Notes: generated by a model not told the origin, from the letters alone. DNA of 64,000 bases from Silanimonas sp965368785 (GCA_965368785.1 CBDUOG010000004.1:6034-70033), one strand, 5' to 3'. Counted from the stretch's first letter, positions 54,470 to 63,959 are shown. Translations and numbers: made by a program.

Positions 54470-55690
54470 TTAAGCGGCGACGGCAGAATTTAAGCGCGCA
54501 ATTTTAGCGGGGCCTGAATCGGCCTGTGATGCGCTCAAGGCGCTGCTCAAGTCCTGCCAGATGTCGTCGACATGCTCGATGCCAACCGACATGCGCAGCA
54601 TCCCCTGACTGATACCGGTACGCGCTTGAATGTCCGCTTTGACAACGCGATGGGTCAAGCCTGCCGGATGCTGGATCAGTGAATCCACCGAGCCTAAACT
54701 CACCGCAGGCGTAATCATCTGCACATGGGCCATTACCGCTGCAGCAGCACGATAGTCGCCGTGCATTTCGAACGCAATCAAACAGCCCGGGCCACGCATT
54801 TGCTTAGACAATACATGCGAGTTTTTAACCGTGCCCAAACCCGGATAAGCCACCGACTTAACCGCAGGATGCGATGCTAATCGGCTGGCAATTTGCATTG
54901 CGTTGCTTTGCGCGCGCTCAACCCGAATCGCCAACGTACTCAGGCCACGATGTAACAAAAACGCAGCCCATGGGTGCAATAACGCGCCGGTCGCTGCACG
55001 CACCGTGCGCAGTGGCGCTGCACGCCTTTCGCTGCAGCAAACGACACCGGCAATCACGTCGCCGTGACCGCCCAAAAATTTCGTCGCGCTGTGCAACACA
55101 TAAGCCGCACCAAAGTCGGCGGGGTTTTGCAGAACGGGCGTGGCGAAGGTCGAATCAACCAATACCGGTACATGTCCGGCCGCAGCAACCACTGCTTGAA
55201 TATCCACCAGATCCAAGGTTGGATTGGCCGGCGTTTCAATGATCACCAAAGCGGTGTCGACGCGCAGGTGGGCGCGAATATCTTTGGCCTCAACAAATTG
55301 CGCCTCCAGACCCAACAAGCCCGAAGCTAACAGGTGATCTGATGTGCCATACAGAGGGCGCACAACCAGTACATGATTTCCGCGACTGCGTGCGTCCATC
55401 AGCACAGCCGTCAATGCCGCCATGCCGGAGCCAAACGCGACGCAGGCCTCGGTTTTTTCCAGACCGGCCACAGCGGTTTCAACGCGGGCCACGGTCGGAT
55501 TGCTCAATCGAGCATAAATCGGGTTTTCAGCACTCGCCGCACCAGCCACTAAGGCATCAAAACTGCGGGTGCCGGCATCCAGATCGTGCACCGGATATGT
55601 GGTCGATAAATCGACCGGCGGTGCATGTACGCCCAGCGCCGCAAAGTCTTCGCGACCGCCATGAACAACATTCGTTTCTAAACGCCTCAT
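54470..55690 (-). CDS. Cys/Met-metabolism PLP enzyme (methionine gamma-lyase-like)
   Basis: 406-residue fold-type I lyase of the cystathionine family. Lys204 in HSATKFLGGHGD binds PLP; Tyr114 is in RPLYGTSDH. Methionine gamma-lyase has Cys at 116, here Thr, so that enzyme is not certain; cystathionine gamma-lyase, beta-lyase or a relative is possible. The divergent Lrp-type gene next to it resembles the mdeA-mdeR arrangement of P. putida, which favours a sulfur amino acid lyase under amino acid control. AAGGAA precedes the ATG. Confidence 0.82.
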   Translation of the reverse strand: MRRLETNVVHGGREDFAALGVHAPPVDLSTTYPVHDLDAGTRSFDALVAGAASAENPIYARLSNPTVARVETAVAGLEKTEACVAFGSGMAALTAVLMDARSRGNHVLVVRPLYGTSDHLLASGLLGLEAQFVEAKDIRAHLRVDTALVIIETPANPTLDLVDIQAVVAAAGHVPVLVDSTFATPVLQNPADFGAAYVLHSATKFLGGHGDVIAGVVCCSERRAAPLRTVRAATGALLHPWAAFLLHRGLSTLAIRVERAQSNAMQIASRLASHPAVKSVAYPGLGTVKNSHVLSKQMRGPGCLIAFEMHGDYRAAAAVMAHVQMITPAVSLGSVDSLIQHPAGLTHRVVKADIQARTGISQGMLRMSVGIEHVDDIWQDLSSALSASQADSGPAKIARLNSAVAA

Positions 55691-55726
55691 AGCGCATTTC
55701 CTTCGTATGAAGTGGCAATTTTAGGC

Positions 55727-55768
55727 TTTTATTTGCTAGACTGATTCTCTAACGAATTTTATTTTGCT
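55727..55768. promoter_or_regulatory. Direct repeats, possible Lrp-type operator
   Basis: TTTTATTTGCT (55727-55737) and TTTTATTTTGCT (55757-55768) begin 30 bp apart, about three helical turns, in the shared promoter gap of the lyase and the Lrp-type regulator. Confidence 0.45.
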
Positions 55769-55785
55769 GAATAAGGCCCTCAGAC

Positions 55786-56256
55786 ATGCTCGACCAAACT
55801 GACTTCGAACTGCTGCGTCTTTTGCGAAAGAATGCTCGGTTGCCCAATAAAGACCTGGCCGAAAAAGTCGGTATTGCGCCGTCGACCGCTCTGGAGCGAA
55901 TCCGCCGGATGCGCGAAAACAAGGACATTCTGGGTTACCACGCCGAGATCGCGCCCAAGGCCGTGGCGATCGGCATCCAGGCATTGGTCGCCGTGCGTTT
56001 GCGCCAACATTCGCGCGACTTGGTCGATACATTCCACACCCACCTGCAAACCCTCAGCGAAGTCCTGGCCTTCTATCACGTAGCCGGAGCCGAAGATTTT
56101 CTAGTGCATGTGGGGGTGCGCGACTCAGACCACCTGCGCGACTTTGCCTTGAGCGCATTTACTGAACGCCCCGAAGTCGGGCATATCGAGACCCATCTGA
56201 TTTTTGAGTTTCGCCGCAATACCGATCTGGCTCATTTTCACCCGGAACTCGACTGA
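55786..56256 (+). CDS. Lrp/AsnC-family transcriptional regulator
   Basis: 156 residues: winged helix-turn-helix (residues about 5-60, LRLLRKNARLPNKDLAEKVG and PSTALERIRRMRE) and the RAM effector domain with VAGAEDFLVHVGVRDSDHLRDF. Likely senses an amino acid and controls the divergent Cys/Met enzyme and itself. Resembles MdeR/BkdR in context. Confidence 0.9.
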   Translation: MLDQTDFELLRLLRKNARLPNKDLAEKVGIAPSTALERIRRMRENKDILGYHAEIAPKAVAIGIQALVAVRLRQHSRDLVDTFHTHLQTLSEVLAFYHVAGAEDFLVHVGVRDSDHLRDFALSAFTERPEVGHIETHLIFEFRRNTDLAHFHPELD

Positions 56257-56267
56257 GCAGGGAGCAA

Positions 56268-56666
56268 TCACATCGCGTCGATATCACCCAGGGCTCGAAT
56301 CAACCGACGCGCACGCTTATCTGGCTTGCTTTCAGGCGGCTGATAGCCCGCACGCTGCGCACCCAACGTCGCACGTAGTTGCTCGCGAGCCTGACGCGAT
56401 TCTTCAGATTCTGAATATAAAGTCATTGCCTGTTTGGCCGGGCCGCGTTTATCACTGACATCCACGACGCGCACCTCAAATATTTCGGTGCCGCGGGTTA
56501 CACGCATCTGATCATCTACACGAACCGGCCGCCCCGCTTTGCAGCGCTGCCCGGCAATTTCAATTTTGCCCGATTCAATCGCCTGCTTGGCTAATGCCCG
56601 CGTCTTAAAAAATCGCGCGGCCCAGAGCCAGATATCTAGTCGGATTTTTTCGTTGGCTTCTTGCAT
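56268..56666 (-). CDS. hslR: S4-domain heat-shock protein Hsp15
   Basis: 132-residue RNA-binding protein that rescues stalled 50S subunits carrying nascent chains. The S4 domain is clear: IRLDIWLWAARFFKTRALAKQAIESGKI and CKAGRPVRVDD. The C-terminal basic tail (PDKRARRLIRAL) is typical. It is transcribed alone after the rplS terminator. Confidence 0.9.
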   Translation of the reverse strand: MQEANEKIRLDIWLWAARFFKTRALAKQAIESGKIEIAGQRCKAGRPVRVDDQMRVTRGTEIFEVRVVDVSDKRGPAKQAMTLYSESEESRQAREQLRATLGAQRAGYQPPESKPDKRARRLIRALGDIDAM

Positions 56667-56721
56667 TCAAACTTCGTGGGTTGCTGCGAACCATCTTAAC
56701 GCCGGCTGCGCATCGGCCACA

Positions 56722-56748
56722 AACAAAAACGGCCGCGTGAGCGGCCGT
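56722..56748 (-). terminator. Terminator of the rpsP-rimM-trmD-rplS operon
   Basis: ACGGCCGC, loop TCAC, GCGGCCGT followed by TTTTGTTTG on the minus strand. Confidence 0.9.
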
Positions 56749-56769
56749 CTGTTGATCGTGCGAAGAAAA

Positions 56770-57141
56770 TTAAGCGATCGACGCTTTGATATCTTCTTTG
56801 ATGCGTGCTGCTTTGCCTTCCAGATCGCGCAAGTAGTACAACTTGCTCTGGCGCACTTTGCCTTTACGCTTCACGTCCACCGAATCAATCGCGTGGCTGT
56901 GGGTTTGGAATACGCGCTCAACGCCGTGACCATGCGAAATTTTGCGCACAGTGAACGACGAATTCAGGCCTGCATTTTTCTTAGCAATAACCACGCCTTC
57001 ATAGGCCTGGATACGCTCACGGTTGCCTTCCTTCACTTTAACGTTGACGACAATGGTGTCGCCCGGGCTAAAGCTCGGCAGTTCGCGGGTGGTTTGCGCT
57101 GCTTCAAAGTCAGCAACAATGGACATGTTGAGATTGCTCAT
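56770..57141 (-). CDS. rplS: Ribosomal protein bL19
   Basis: 123-residue protein at the subunit interface. PSFSPGDTIVVNVKVKEGNRERIQAYEGVVIAKK and SFTVRKISHGHGVERVF are diagnostic. Last gene of the conserved operon, after a gap of about 104 bp from trmD. Confidence 0.98.
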   Translation of the reverse strand: MSNLNMSIVADFEAAQTTRELPSFSPGDTIVVNVKVKEGNRERIQAYEGVVIAKKNAGLNSSFTVRKISHGHGVERVFQTHSHAIDSVDVKRKGKVRQSKLYYLRDLEGKAARIKEDIKASIA

Positions 57142-57245
57142 GATGACACCGGAGTCTTTAAATTAATTGGGTTCGACTGAGACAGAACGCCTCACGAAGT
57201 CGGCCATTATAGCCTGCCAATTCAGCAGATTACCAGCATATTTCG

Positions 57246-58007
57246 CTATGAATCGCTATCTTTGGCCTTGGCCGCCGCCCGTTCTTCTATAAAGGCTTGA
57301 AGCAAGCCCTTATCGGCGGCACTGAGCTGCATTTTCTCCAGTAAATCCGGGCGCCGGAGCCAGGTACGTCCCAGCGACTGCTGGCGGCGCCAACGGGCGA
57401 TTTTTGCGTGATCACCCGACAGTAAAACCTCGGGAACGCCCTCAGTGCCATAGCTATCGGACCGAGTGTAATGCGGGCAATCCAATAAGCCATTTTCAAA
57501 GCTGTCCTGGGTCGCCGAGTCGGCATGATTCAGGGCGCCTTCCTGCACCCGCCCCATCGCATCGATCAATACCGCCGCGGCTAACTCACCACCGGAAAGC
57601 ACATAGTCGCCGATCGAAACTTCTTCGCTGACGTGTTTATCAATAAAGCGCTCATCCACCCCTTCGTAGCGCCCGCACAGCAGAATCAAATCCGTCATGG
57701 CCGCCAGTTCACGGACCTTGGCCTGGGTCAGCGGCACGCCCTGCGGGCTCAGATAAATCAGCGGGGCTTGCGGATTTTGCTCACGAATAGCCTCAAGACA
57801 GGATTCCAATGGCTCGTTGAGCATGATCATGCCGGGGCCACCGCCAAACGGGCGCTCGTCGACGCGACGATAATTGCCGGTCGCATAGTCACGCGGATTC
57901 CATGACTTCACCGATATCAAACCGCCATCGGCCGCGCGTCCAACCACGCCAACGCGTGAGGAGGCATCGATAAAGTCGGGAAACAATGTAATGACATCAA
58001 CGCGCAT
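57246..58007 (-). CDS. trmD: tRNA (guanine37-N1)-methyltransferase
   Basis: Knotted (SPOUT) methyltransferase that makes m1G37 and prevents frameshifting. 253 residues: DVITLFPDF, RPFGGGPGMIM, LCGRYEGVDERFID, DYVLSGGELAA and SATQDSFENGLLDCPHYTR. It follows rimM by 17 bp. Confidence 0.98.
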   Translation of the reverse strand: MRVDVITLFPDFIDASSRVGVVGRAADGGLISVKSWNPRDYATGNYRRVDERPFGGGPGMIMLNEPLESCLEAIREQNPQAPLIYLSPQGVPLTQAKVRELAAMTDLILLCGRYEGVDERFIDKHVSEEVSIGDYVLSGGELAAAVLIDAMGRVQEGALNHADSATQDSFENGLLDCPHYTRSDSYGTEGVPEVLLSGDHAKIARWRRQQSLGRTWLRRPDLLEKMQLSAADKGLLQAFIEERAAAKAKDSDS

Positions 58008-58024
58008 AGGGCTCGAGGCTGTGA

Positions 58025-58528
58025 TTAAAACTCGGGATCCCAGTCTACCTGCATCGTGCCGGCGGCAATATCTACGTCCAGTACCACGCCGTCGATATAC
58101 GGCAGATAATGCAGCTTCTCACCGCGCACAACGACCACATCGTTCGCGCCGGTGGCCAGCATATGCGAGACCTTGCCCAGGCTCACACCTTCTAAGTTGG
58201 TGACCGAAAGGCCTTCCAGATCGACCCAGTAATACTCGCCCGGCTTAGGCTCGGGCAGCTGGCTGCGTTGAATCCAGATTTCCGCGCCGATTAATAGCTC
58301 GGCAGCCTCGCGCGTGTCGATGCTCTCGTGGCGACCGATAATGTTTTTGCCGCGGCTTTCACCGCGCACGCCAACGAGCTCGCGACTTTGGCCACGATGC
58401 ACAATTTCCCACGGCTGATATCGAAATAAGGCGTCGCGCGGGTCGGTAAACGACTCGATTTTCATTTCACCGCGCACGCCAAGCACACCGACGATTTTAC
58501 CGAGCAGCACTTTTTGCTCTGAATTCAT
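58025..58528 (-). CDS. rimM: 16S rRNA processing protein RimM
   Basis: 167-residue 30S maturation factor. N-terminal domain LLGKIVGVLGVRGEMKIESFTD and C-terminal PRC-barrel with PGEYYWVDLEGLSV and LPYIDGVVLDVD. Binds bS16/uS19 regions; fits the operon with rpsP. Confidence 0.97.
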   Translation of the reverse strand: MNSEQKVLLGKIVGVLGVRGEMKIESFTDPRDALFRYQPWEIVHRGQSRELVGVRGESRGKNIIGRHESIDTREAAELLIGAEIWIQRSQLPEPKPGEYYWVDLEGLSVTNLEGVSLGKVSHMLATGANDVVVVRGEKLHYLPYIDGVVLDVDIAAGTMQVDWDPEF

Positions 58529-58598
58529 GGTGTGTCTTTGGAGTTAGGGACTTGCAGGGCAAGTCGAACGGGCCGAGTCTGACTCAGCCCGAACAGAA

Positions 58599-58850
58599 TC
58601 AGGCTGCTGCCTTGACTGCTTCTTTGTACAAAGCGCTGACTTTTTCGCTCATCTGGGCGCCATTGGCGATCCAGTGCTTTACACGCTCGGTGTCCAGCTC
58701 AAGGCGCTTGTCGGCACCAGCGGCGATCGGGTTGAAATAACCCACGCGCTCAATATTGCGACCGTCGCGCGCATTGCGGCTGTCGGTAACAATGATGTGA
58801 TAAAAGGGACGCTTTTTGGCGCCGCCACGGCTCATACGAATCTTGACCAT
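58599..58850 (-). CDS. rpsP: Ribosomal protein bS16
   Basis: 83-residue small-subunit protein from MVKIRMSRGGAKKRPFYHI; open frame upstream of 58850 is leader. VERVGYFNP-like RVGYFNPIA is conserved. First gene of the operon. Confidence 0.98.
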   Translation of the reverse strand: MVKIRMSRGGAKKRPFYHIIVTDSRNARDGRNIERVGYFNPIAAGADKRLELDTERVKHWIANGAQMSEKVSALYKEAVKAAA

Positions 58851-58946
58851 TTCAGTTTGCTCTGTAGTTCTGGGGTCTGCACAGGGCATTTTGGCCCAGT
58901 GAATCGCCAATTGTAACGGCATTCGGGCCGCTTGGGAAGCCTCTAT

Positions 58947-60320
58947 TCAGCGCCCGAAACCACCGGGGAATCGGCCGCCCATCAGGCCCTGCATTCCGCG
59001 CATCATGCCTTTCATGCCACCTTTGGACAGTTTGCTCATCATTTTTTCCATCTGCTGGAACTGTTTGAGCATCTTATTGACGTCGGCCGGGGTGGTCCCT
59101 GAGCCCCGGGCAATGCGGGCCCGGCGCGAGCCGTTAAGCAAACCGGGGTTGCGGCGCTCCTTCAGGGTCATCGAGCCGATGATCGCAATCATCCGCGGCA
59201 CGTCTTTGTTCTGCTGGGCCTGCGCCTTGAGATGGTCCGGAATCTTGCCCATGCCCGGCAATTTGTCCATCAGACCGGCAATACCGCCCATGCCCTGCAT
59301 CTGCTGCAGTTGATCGCGCATGTCGTTGAGGTCAAATTTTTTGCCTTTGGCAACCTTCTGGGCCAGCTTCGCTGCTTTGTCTTTATCGACCGTGCGCTCA
59401 ACTTCCTCGACCAGCGACAGCACATCGCCCATATCCAAAATGCGATTGGCGATACGGTCCGGATGAAATGGCTCCAAGCCATCAGGCTTCTCCGAGACAC
59501 CGATAAACTTGATCGGCGCACCGGTGACGTGACGCACCGACAGCGCCGCACCACCGCGCGCATCACCATCGGTCTTGGTCAGCACTACGCCGGTCAACGG
59601 CAGCGCATCGGCGAAGGCTTTAGCGGTCACCGCGGCATCCTGACCGGTCATGCTATCGACCACAAACAAGGTTTCAACCGGTTTGACTTCGGCATGCAGC
59701 GCTTTGATTTCGGCCATCATGCTTTCATCGATCGCCAGACGACCGGCGGTATCGATCAGCAGGACATCGGCAAAATTCTTTCGCGCCGCATCAATGGCGG
59801 AGCGCGCAATATCGACCGGCTTTTGATCCGCACTGGACGGGTGGAACAGAGCACCTACCTGCCCGGCCAGCGTTTGTAGCTGGGCGATCGCGGCCGGACG
59901 GTACACGTCACAGCTAACCACCATGACTTTTTTCTTGCGTCGGCTCGACAGCAGCATGGCCAACTTGGCCACCGTGGTGGTTTTACCCGCACCTTGCAAA
60001 CCAGCCATCAAGATGACGGCGGGTGCCGGCACGTTGAGGTTGATGTCAGCATTGGCGCTGCCCATCACCTCGGCCATTTCGTCGCGCACAATCTTAATGA
60101 GCGCCTGGCCCGGGCTCAGGCTCTTGAGTACTTCCTGGCCAACCGCGCGCTCTTTGATTCGCTCAATTAATGCCTGCACCACCGGCAAGGCCACGTCGGC
60201 CTCAAGCAGCGCAATGCGCACCTCGCGCAGGCTTTCACGAATATTGTCTTCGGTCAGGCGGCCGCGACCGCGCAGGCGTTCAACGGTTGACGATAGGCGC
60301 TGGGACAGAGACTCAAACAT
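58947..60320 (-). CDS. ffh: Signal recognition particle GTPase Ffh
   Basis: Binds signal sequences and 4.5S RNA (ffs at 27441 in this window). 457 residues: N helices, GTPase G domain (GLQGAGKTTTVAKLA, DTAGR, TKTDGDARGGAAL), and a methionine-rich M domain with the RNA-binding GSGTTPADVN helix-turn. The C-terminus is rich in Gly and Met. It is upstream of rpsP and divergent from the ypjD-like gene. Confidence 0.98.
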   Translation of the reverse strand: MFESLSQRLSSTVERLRGRGRLTEDNIRESLREVRIALLEADVALPVVQALIERIKERAVGQEVLKSLSPGQALIKIVRDEMAEVMGSANADINLNVPAPAVILMAGLQGAGKTTTVAKLAMLLSSRRKKKVMVVSCDVYRPAAIAQLQTLAGQVGALFHPSSADQKPVDIARSAIDAARKNFADVLLIDTAGRLAIDESMMAEIKALHAEVKPVETLFVVDSMTGQDAAVTAKAFADALPLTGVVLTKTDGDARGGAALSVRHVTGAPIKFIGVSEKPDGLEPFHPDRIANRILDMGDVLSLVEEVERTVDKDKAAKLAQKVAKGKKFDLNDMRDQLQQMQGMGGIAGLMDKLPGMGKIPDHLKAQAQQNKDVPRMIAIIGSMTLKERRNPGLLNGSRRARIARGSGTTPADVNKMLKQFQQMEKMMSKLSKGGMKGMMRGMQGLMGGRFPGGFGR

Positions 60321-60429
60321 AATTAATCAAACCAACAGGGGCGAGAATTATAACCCTGCGCGCTGGCAAAACACCTAAACCGGCGCTTAGCCGTTCTCAA
60401 TCGCGCGATGCCTGTGCGACACTTAGCCC

Positions 60430-61233
60430 ATGCTCAAAACCGCACTCGTCCTTGTCACCAGCAGCGCCTATCTATTCGCCGCATTCCTGATCGCGCGGCA
60501 AGTGCTGGGTGATTTTCCGTCGAAGCAATCCAACCGTGCCATCGCGTTGGCAACGCTCGCGGCGAGCGCTCATTTAATAGTGCATGTGTGGCTGAGCGAT
60601 GGCGGCATGCCGCAACTGCACTTTTTCACTGCGCTGTCGGTTGTGGCACTGGGCATGGCGATTCTGAGTCTGGTTGCATCAGCACTGGAAAAATTATCCG
60701 CTCTGGGTGTTCTGGTTTTCCCTCTGGCCGCGGCCTGCTTACTGCTGTTCGCGTTTGTGCAGAACCCCGGCGCCACAGCCGTTCACCTGAGCTGGCAAAT
60801 TCAGTTACACGCGGGATTTTCCCTGCTGGCCTATGCCACCCTCGCTCTGGCTACATTGATTGCCACAACCCTATGGACTCAAGAGCGCGCGCTGCGCAGC
60901 AAACATATCAATGCGGTGATTCGCGCCCTGCCGCCGATCACCCAAACCGAGGCATTACTGTTTCGTAGTCTGGTCGCGTCCTTCGCCTTGCTCAGTATTG
61001 GCTTGCTGACCGGCGTGGTCTTTGTTGCGGATCTGTTTGCGCAACACCTGGTGCACAAAACCGTGCTGTCTTTGTTGTCGTGGCTATGCCTGCTGATTTT
61101 GCTGGTGGGCCATTGGCGCAATGGCTGGCGCGGTGCGCGCGCAGCGCGTTGGACCTTAAGCGCCATGGTGCTTTTAGCACTGGCGTTTTTTGGCAGCAAA
61201 CTCGTGTTAGAAATTATTCTGCAGCGCGTCTGA
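60430..61233 (+). CDS. CcsA/YpjD-family inner membrane protein
   Basis: 267 residues with about eight hydrophobic segments. The cytochrome c assembly fold is suggested by conserved histidines (HVWL near 57-60; QLHAGFSLLAY near 124-134; the late HLVHKTVLSLLSWL) and HWRNGWRG. Homologues next to ffh are called YpjD; in some bacteria they are linked with divalent-cation (CorC-type) transport or cytochrome assembly. Function here is not established. Confidence 0.85.
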   Translation: MLKTALVLVTSSAYLFAAFLIARQVLGDFPSKQSNRAIALATLAASAHLIVHVWLSDGGMPQLHFFTALSVVALGMAILSLVASALEKLSALGVLVFPLAAACLLLFAFVQNPGATAVHLSWQIQLHAGFSLLAYATLALATLIATTLWTQERALRSKHINAVIRALPPITQTEALLFRSLVASFALLSIGLLTGVVFVADLFAQHLVHKTVLSLLSWLCLLILLVGHWRNGWRGARAARWTLSAMVLLALAFFGSKLVLEIILQRV

Positions 61234-61238
61234 GCCGT

Positions 61239-62633
61239 TTAGAAAGCCGCTTCTAAAGCCTGCGACAATCGTTCAACCGCAATCACTTCCATGCCTTTGA
61301 TCGAGCCTGATTTTGGCGCATTGGCCTTGGGCACAATGGCGCGCTTAAAGCCATGGGTTGCGGCCTCTTTTAAACGCTCTTCGCCATTGGGAACCGGGCG
61401 TATTTCACCGGACAACCCCACTTCGCCGAAACTCACCGTGCGCTCGGCAAATGGCTGGTTGCGTAAGGAACTGAGAATCGCCAGCAGCAAAGGCAAATCG
61501 GCCGCGGTTTCCTGCACACGGATACCGCCGACCACATTCACGAACACGTCCTGATCGTACACACCGATTCCGCCATGGCGATGCAGAACCGCCAGCAACA
61601 TCGCTAAGCGATTTTGCTCCATACCTAAGGCCACCCGACGCGGATTTGCCAGCGGGCTTTTATCGACCAGCGCTTGCACTTCCACCAATAATGGCCGCGT
61701 GCCCTCGCGAGTGACCAGCACGATACTGCCCGGCTGGGCCTGCGCACTGCCGGATAAAAAGATCGCCGAGGGATTGGGTACTTCACGCAGACCCTTATCA
61801 CCCATCGCAAATACGCCGAGCTCATTGACCGCACCAAAGCGGTTTTTAAAGGCGCGCAGCACGCGAAAGCGCGAGCCGGACTCGCCTTCAAAATACAACA
61901 CCGCATCGACCATATGCTCAAGCACACGCGGGCCGGCGATGCCGCCCTCTTTGGTTACATGGCCAACCAGAAATACCGATGTGCCCGATTCCTTGGCAAA
62001 GCGCACTAAGCGCGCGGCACTCTCGCGCACCTGGCTGACCGAGCCCGGCGCCGCGGTAAGTAACTCGGACCAAAGGGTTTGAATCGAATCGGCCACCATC
62101 ACTTTCGGTTTGGCTGGACTGGCTTGTGCCAATACTTTTTCTACACAGGTTTCAGCCAGCGCGGTCACACCATTAATCGGCAGATCCAGACGCTGTGCGC
62201 GCGAGGCGATCTGGCCCAGACTTTCTTCGCCGCTGACATACAACACCGGCGATTGTTGGGCGATGCTGGCCATCACTTGCAGCAACAAGGTTGATTTACC
62301 AATGCCCGGGTCGCCGCCAATTAAGACGACCGAACCGAGCACCAGGCCACCGCCCAACACCCGGTCCAGCTCACCGTTGCCGGTACTAATCCGGGTTTCC
62401 GAAAGCTCCGTGACTTCATTAAGCGCGGTAATTTTGGCCGCGCTGGCATTGCCAGCCCAATTTTTATGCCGCGTGCTCTGCTTTTCACTGGCTTCGCTGC
62501 CCAAGACCACTTCGCTGAGCGAGTCCCACGCGCCACACTCGCCGCATTGGCCCTGCCACTTGTGAAAGTCCGCCCCGCACTCGCCACACACGTAGGCAGT
62601 CTTGGTTTTTGCCTTGCTCAACGCCTTAGCCAC
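61239..62633 (-). CDS. radA: DNA repair protein RadA
   Basis: RecA-like branch-migration ATPase, 464 residues. Zinc finger Cys16, Cys19, Cys30, Cys33 (CGECG...CGECG), Walker A GGDPGIGKSTL, the RadA motif KNRFG and a Lon-like C-terminal domain (GEVGLSGEIRPV). Starts with GTG, with GGAG six bases upstream. Its stop is 5 bp from the convergent ypjD-like gene. Confidence 0.97.
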   Translation of the reverse strand: MAKALSKAKTKTAYVCGECGADFHKWQGQCGECGAWDSLSEVVLGSEASEKQSTRHKNWAGNASAAKITALNEVTELSETRISTGNGELDRVLGGGLVLGSVVLIGGDPGIGKSTLLLQVMASIAQQSPVLYVSGEESLGQIASRAQRLDLPINGVTALAETCVEKVLAQASPAKPKVMVADSIQTLWSELLTAAPGSVSQVRESAARLVRFAKESGTSVFLVGHVTKEGGIAGPRVLEHMVDAVLYFEGESGSRFRVLRAFKNRFGAVNELGVFAMGDKGLREVPNPSAIFLSGSAQAQPGSIVLVTREGTRPLLVEVQALVDKSPLANPRRVALGMEQNRLAMLLAVLHRHGGIGVYDQDVFVNVVGGIRVQETAADLPLLLAILSSLRNQPFAERTVSFGEVGLSGEIRPVPNGEERLKEAATHGFKRAIVPKANAPKSGSIKGMEVIAVERLSQALEAAF

Positions 62634-62762
62634 ACATCTCTCCTATTGAACATCCATCCTAAAGCCTTTGCGCTTTGCATGATGTACGAAAGTTCCCTTC
62701 TGATTGCCCGCCTATTATCACCCAGACCTTCTCAATTCGTGCGACGGCACATTCGCCACTAG

Positions 62763-62782
62763 GCCACTATGACCTTAGTGGC
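62763..62782. repeat. Inverted repeat upstream of cdd
   Basis: GCCACTA, spacer TGACCT, TAGTGGC, a perfect 7-bp repeat with 13-bp centre-to-centre spacing. Possible operator for the cdd gene. Confidence 0.45.
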
Positions 62783-62829
62783 TGCTTGCATTACTATCAG
62801 ACAGACCTTGGATGCAGAGATCGCCCGGA

Positions 62830-63231
62830 ATGGATCAAGAATTAATCGACAACGCCAAACAGGCTGCACAAAAAGCCTATGCACCTTACTCAAAATTTAG
62901 CGTCGGCGCCGCAATCAGGACGACCGCGGGCAATGTCTACCTGGGCTGTAATGTGGAAAATTCGGCCTATCCGTCTGGTGTCTGCGCCGAGAAAAGCGCG
63001 ATCTCGGCGGCGATTATGGGTGACGGGCCGAAAATGAAAATTTCTGCTATTGCGGTGTATGCCATCGATGGCCATGGCAAGCTCGCGGTGGCCGCGCCCT
63101 GCGGTCAGTGCCGGCAGAACATTCATGAATTCAGCGCCAATGCCCAGGTGTATTTCCCCAAGGCCAACGGCGCATATCACAGCTGCACGCTCGACGAACT
63201 GCTACCCTTTGCCTTTGTGCTGGAAAAGTAG
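62830..63231 (+). CDS. cdd: Cytidine deaminase (small, tetrameric type)
   Basis: Deaminates cytidine to uridine in pyrimidine salvage. 133 residues from MDQELIDNAKQAA; an ATG six codons earlier (62812) is open. Zinc and catalytic residues in GVCAEKSAISAA (Cys and Glu) and PCGQCRQ (two Cys); GAAI and NVENSAYP are substrate-binding. The three-Cys ligand set marks the homotetramer form. Convergent with deoD, 5 bp apart. Confidence 0.93.
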   Translation: MDQELIDNAKQAAQKAYAPYSKFSVGAAIRTTAGNVYLGCNVENSAYPSGVCAEKSAISAAIMGDGPKMKISAIAVYAIDGHGKLAVAAPCGQCRQNIHEFSANAQVYFPKANGAYHSCTLDELLPFAFVLEK

Positions 63232-63236
63232 CGCGA

Positions 63237-63959
63237 CTAGTCTTGCGCAGCTGCTCGCAACGCGGCGGACAACGCCAGTTCGATCAATGCATCCATACCC
63301 TGCTCGCGCCGCTGCGCAGGCCAATGCTCCTTGCGCGTCAGATGATCGCTGACGGTAAGCAAAGTTAACGCCGAGATGCGTTGCTGCGCGGCGATCGGAT
63401 ACAAACCGGCTGCTTCCATCTCCACCCCTAAAATATTGAAGCGCTGGAGTTTTTCGACCAACTGCGCATCAGGGTGATAAAACAAATCGGTTGAAAACAC
63501 ATTGCCGACATGCAAGGGAATATTCGCTTCTTTAGCACTGCTCAGCGCGTGCTGAAGCAATTGCGGGCAACATAGCGCGGCCAAATCGTAGCCTCCAAAT
63601 CGAAGTCGATTGACCTGCGAATCGGTACTGGCACCCATTGCCAGGATCATCTCACCCACGCCAATCTCATCGTGCGCAGTTCCGCAGGAGCCAATCCGGA
63701 TAATTCGCTTTACCGAAAAGTTCGTGGCTAACTCGTGCACATAGATGGATGCCGACGGAATACCCATACCCGCACCCATCACCGAGATCGGCACGCCGCG
63801 ATAGGTGCCGGTAAAGCCCAACATATTGCGCACACTGTTTACTTGCAGCACATCGTGCAGAAAGTTCTCGGCAATGTACTTTGCCCGCAGTGGATCGCCC
63901 GGCAGTAAGACGGTTGGGGCAATCTGGCCACGTTCAATAACGATATGTGCGGTATTCAT
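63237..63959 (-). CDS. deoD: Purine nucleoside phosphorylase DeoD-type
   Basis: Hexameric phosphorylase of purine salvage, 240 residues. LLPGDPLRAKYIAENFL, MLGFTGTYRG and GIPSASIYVHEL, RIGSCGTA phosphate motif, VEMEAAGLY purine/ribose motif, and catalytic SDHLTRKEHWPAQRREQ with Asp and Arg. Paired with cdd, forming a nucleoside-salvage pair. Confidence 0.95.
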   Translation of the reverse strand: MNTAHIVIERGQIAPTVLLPGDPLRAKYIAENFLHDVLQVNSVRNMLGFTGTYRGVPISVMGAGMGIPSASIYVHELATNFSVKRIIRIGSCGTAHDEIGVGEMILAMGASTDSQVNRLRFGGYDLAALCCPQLLQHALSSAKEANIPLHVGNVFSTDLFYHPDAQLVEKLQRFNILGVEMEAAGLYPIAAQQRISALTLLTVSDHLTRKEHWPAQRREQGMDALIELALSAALRAAAQD

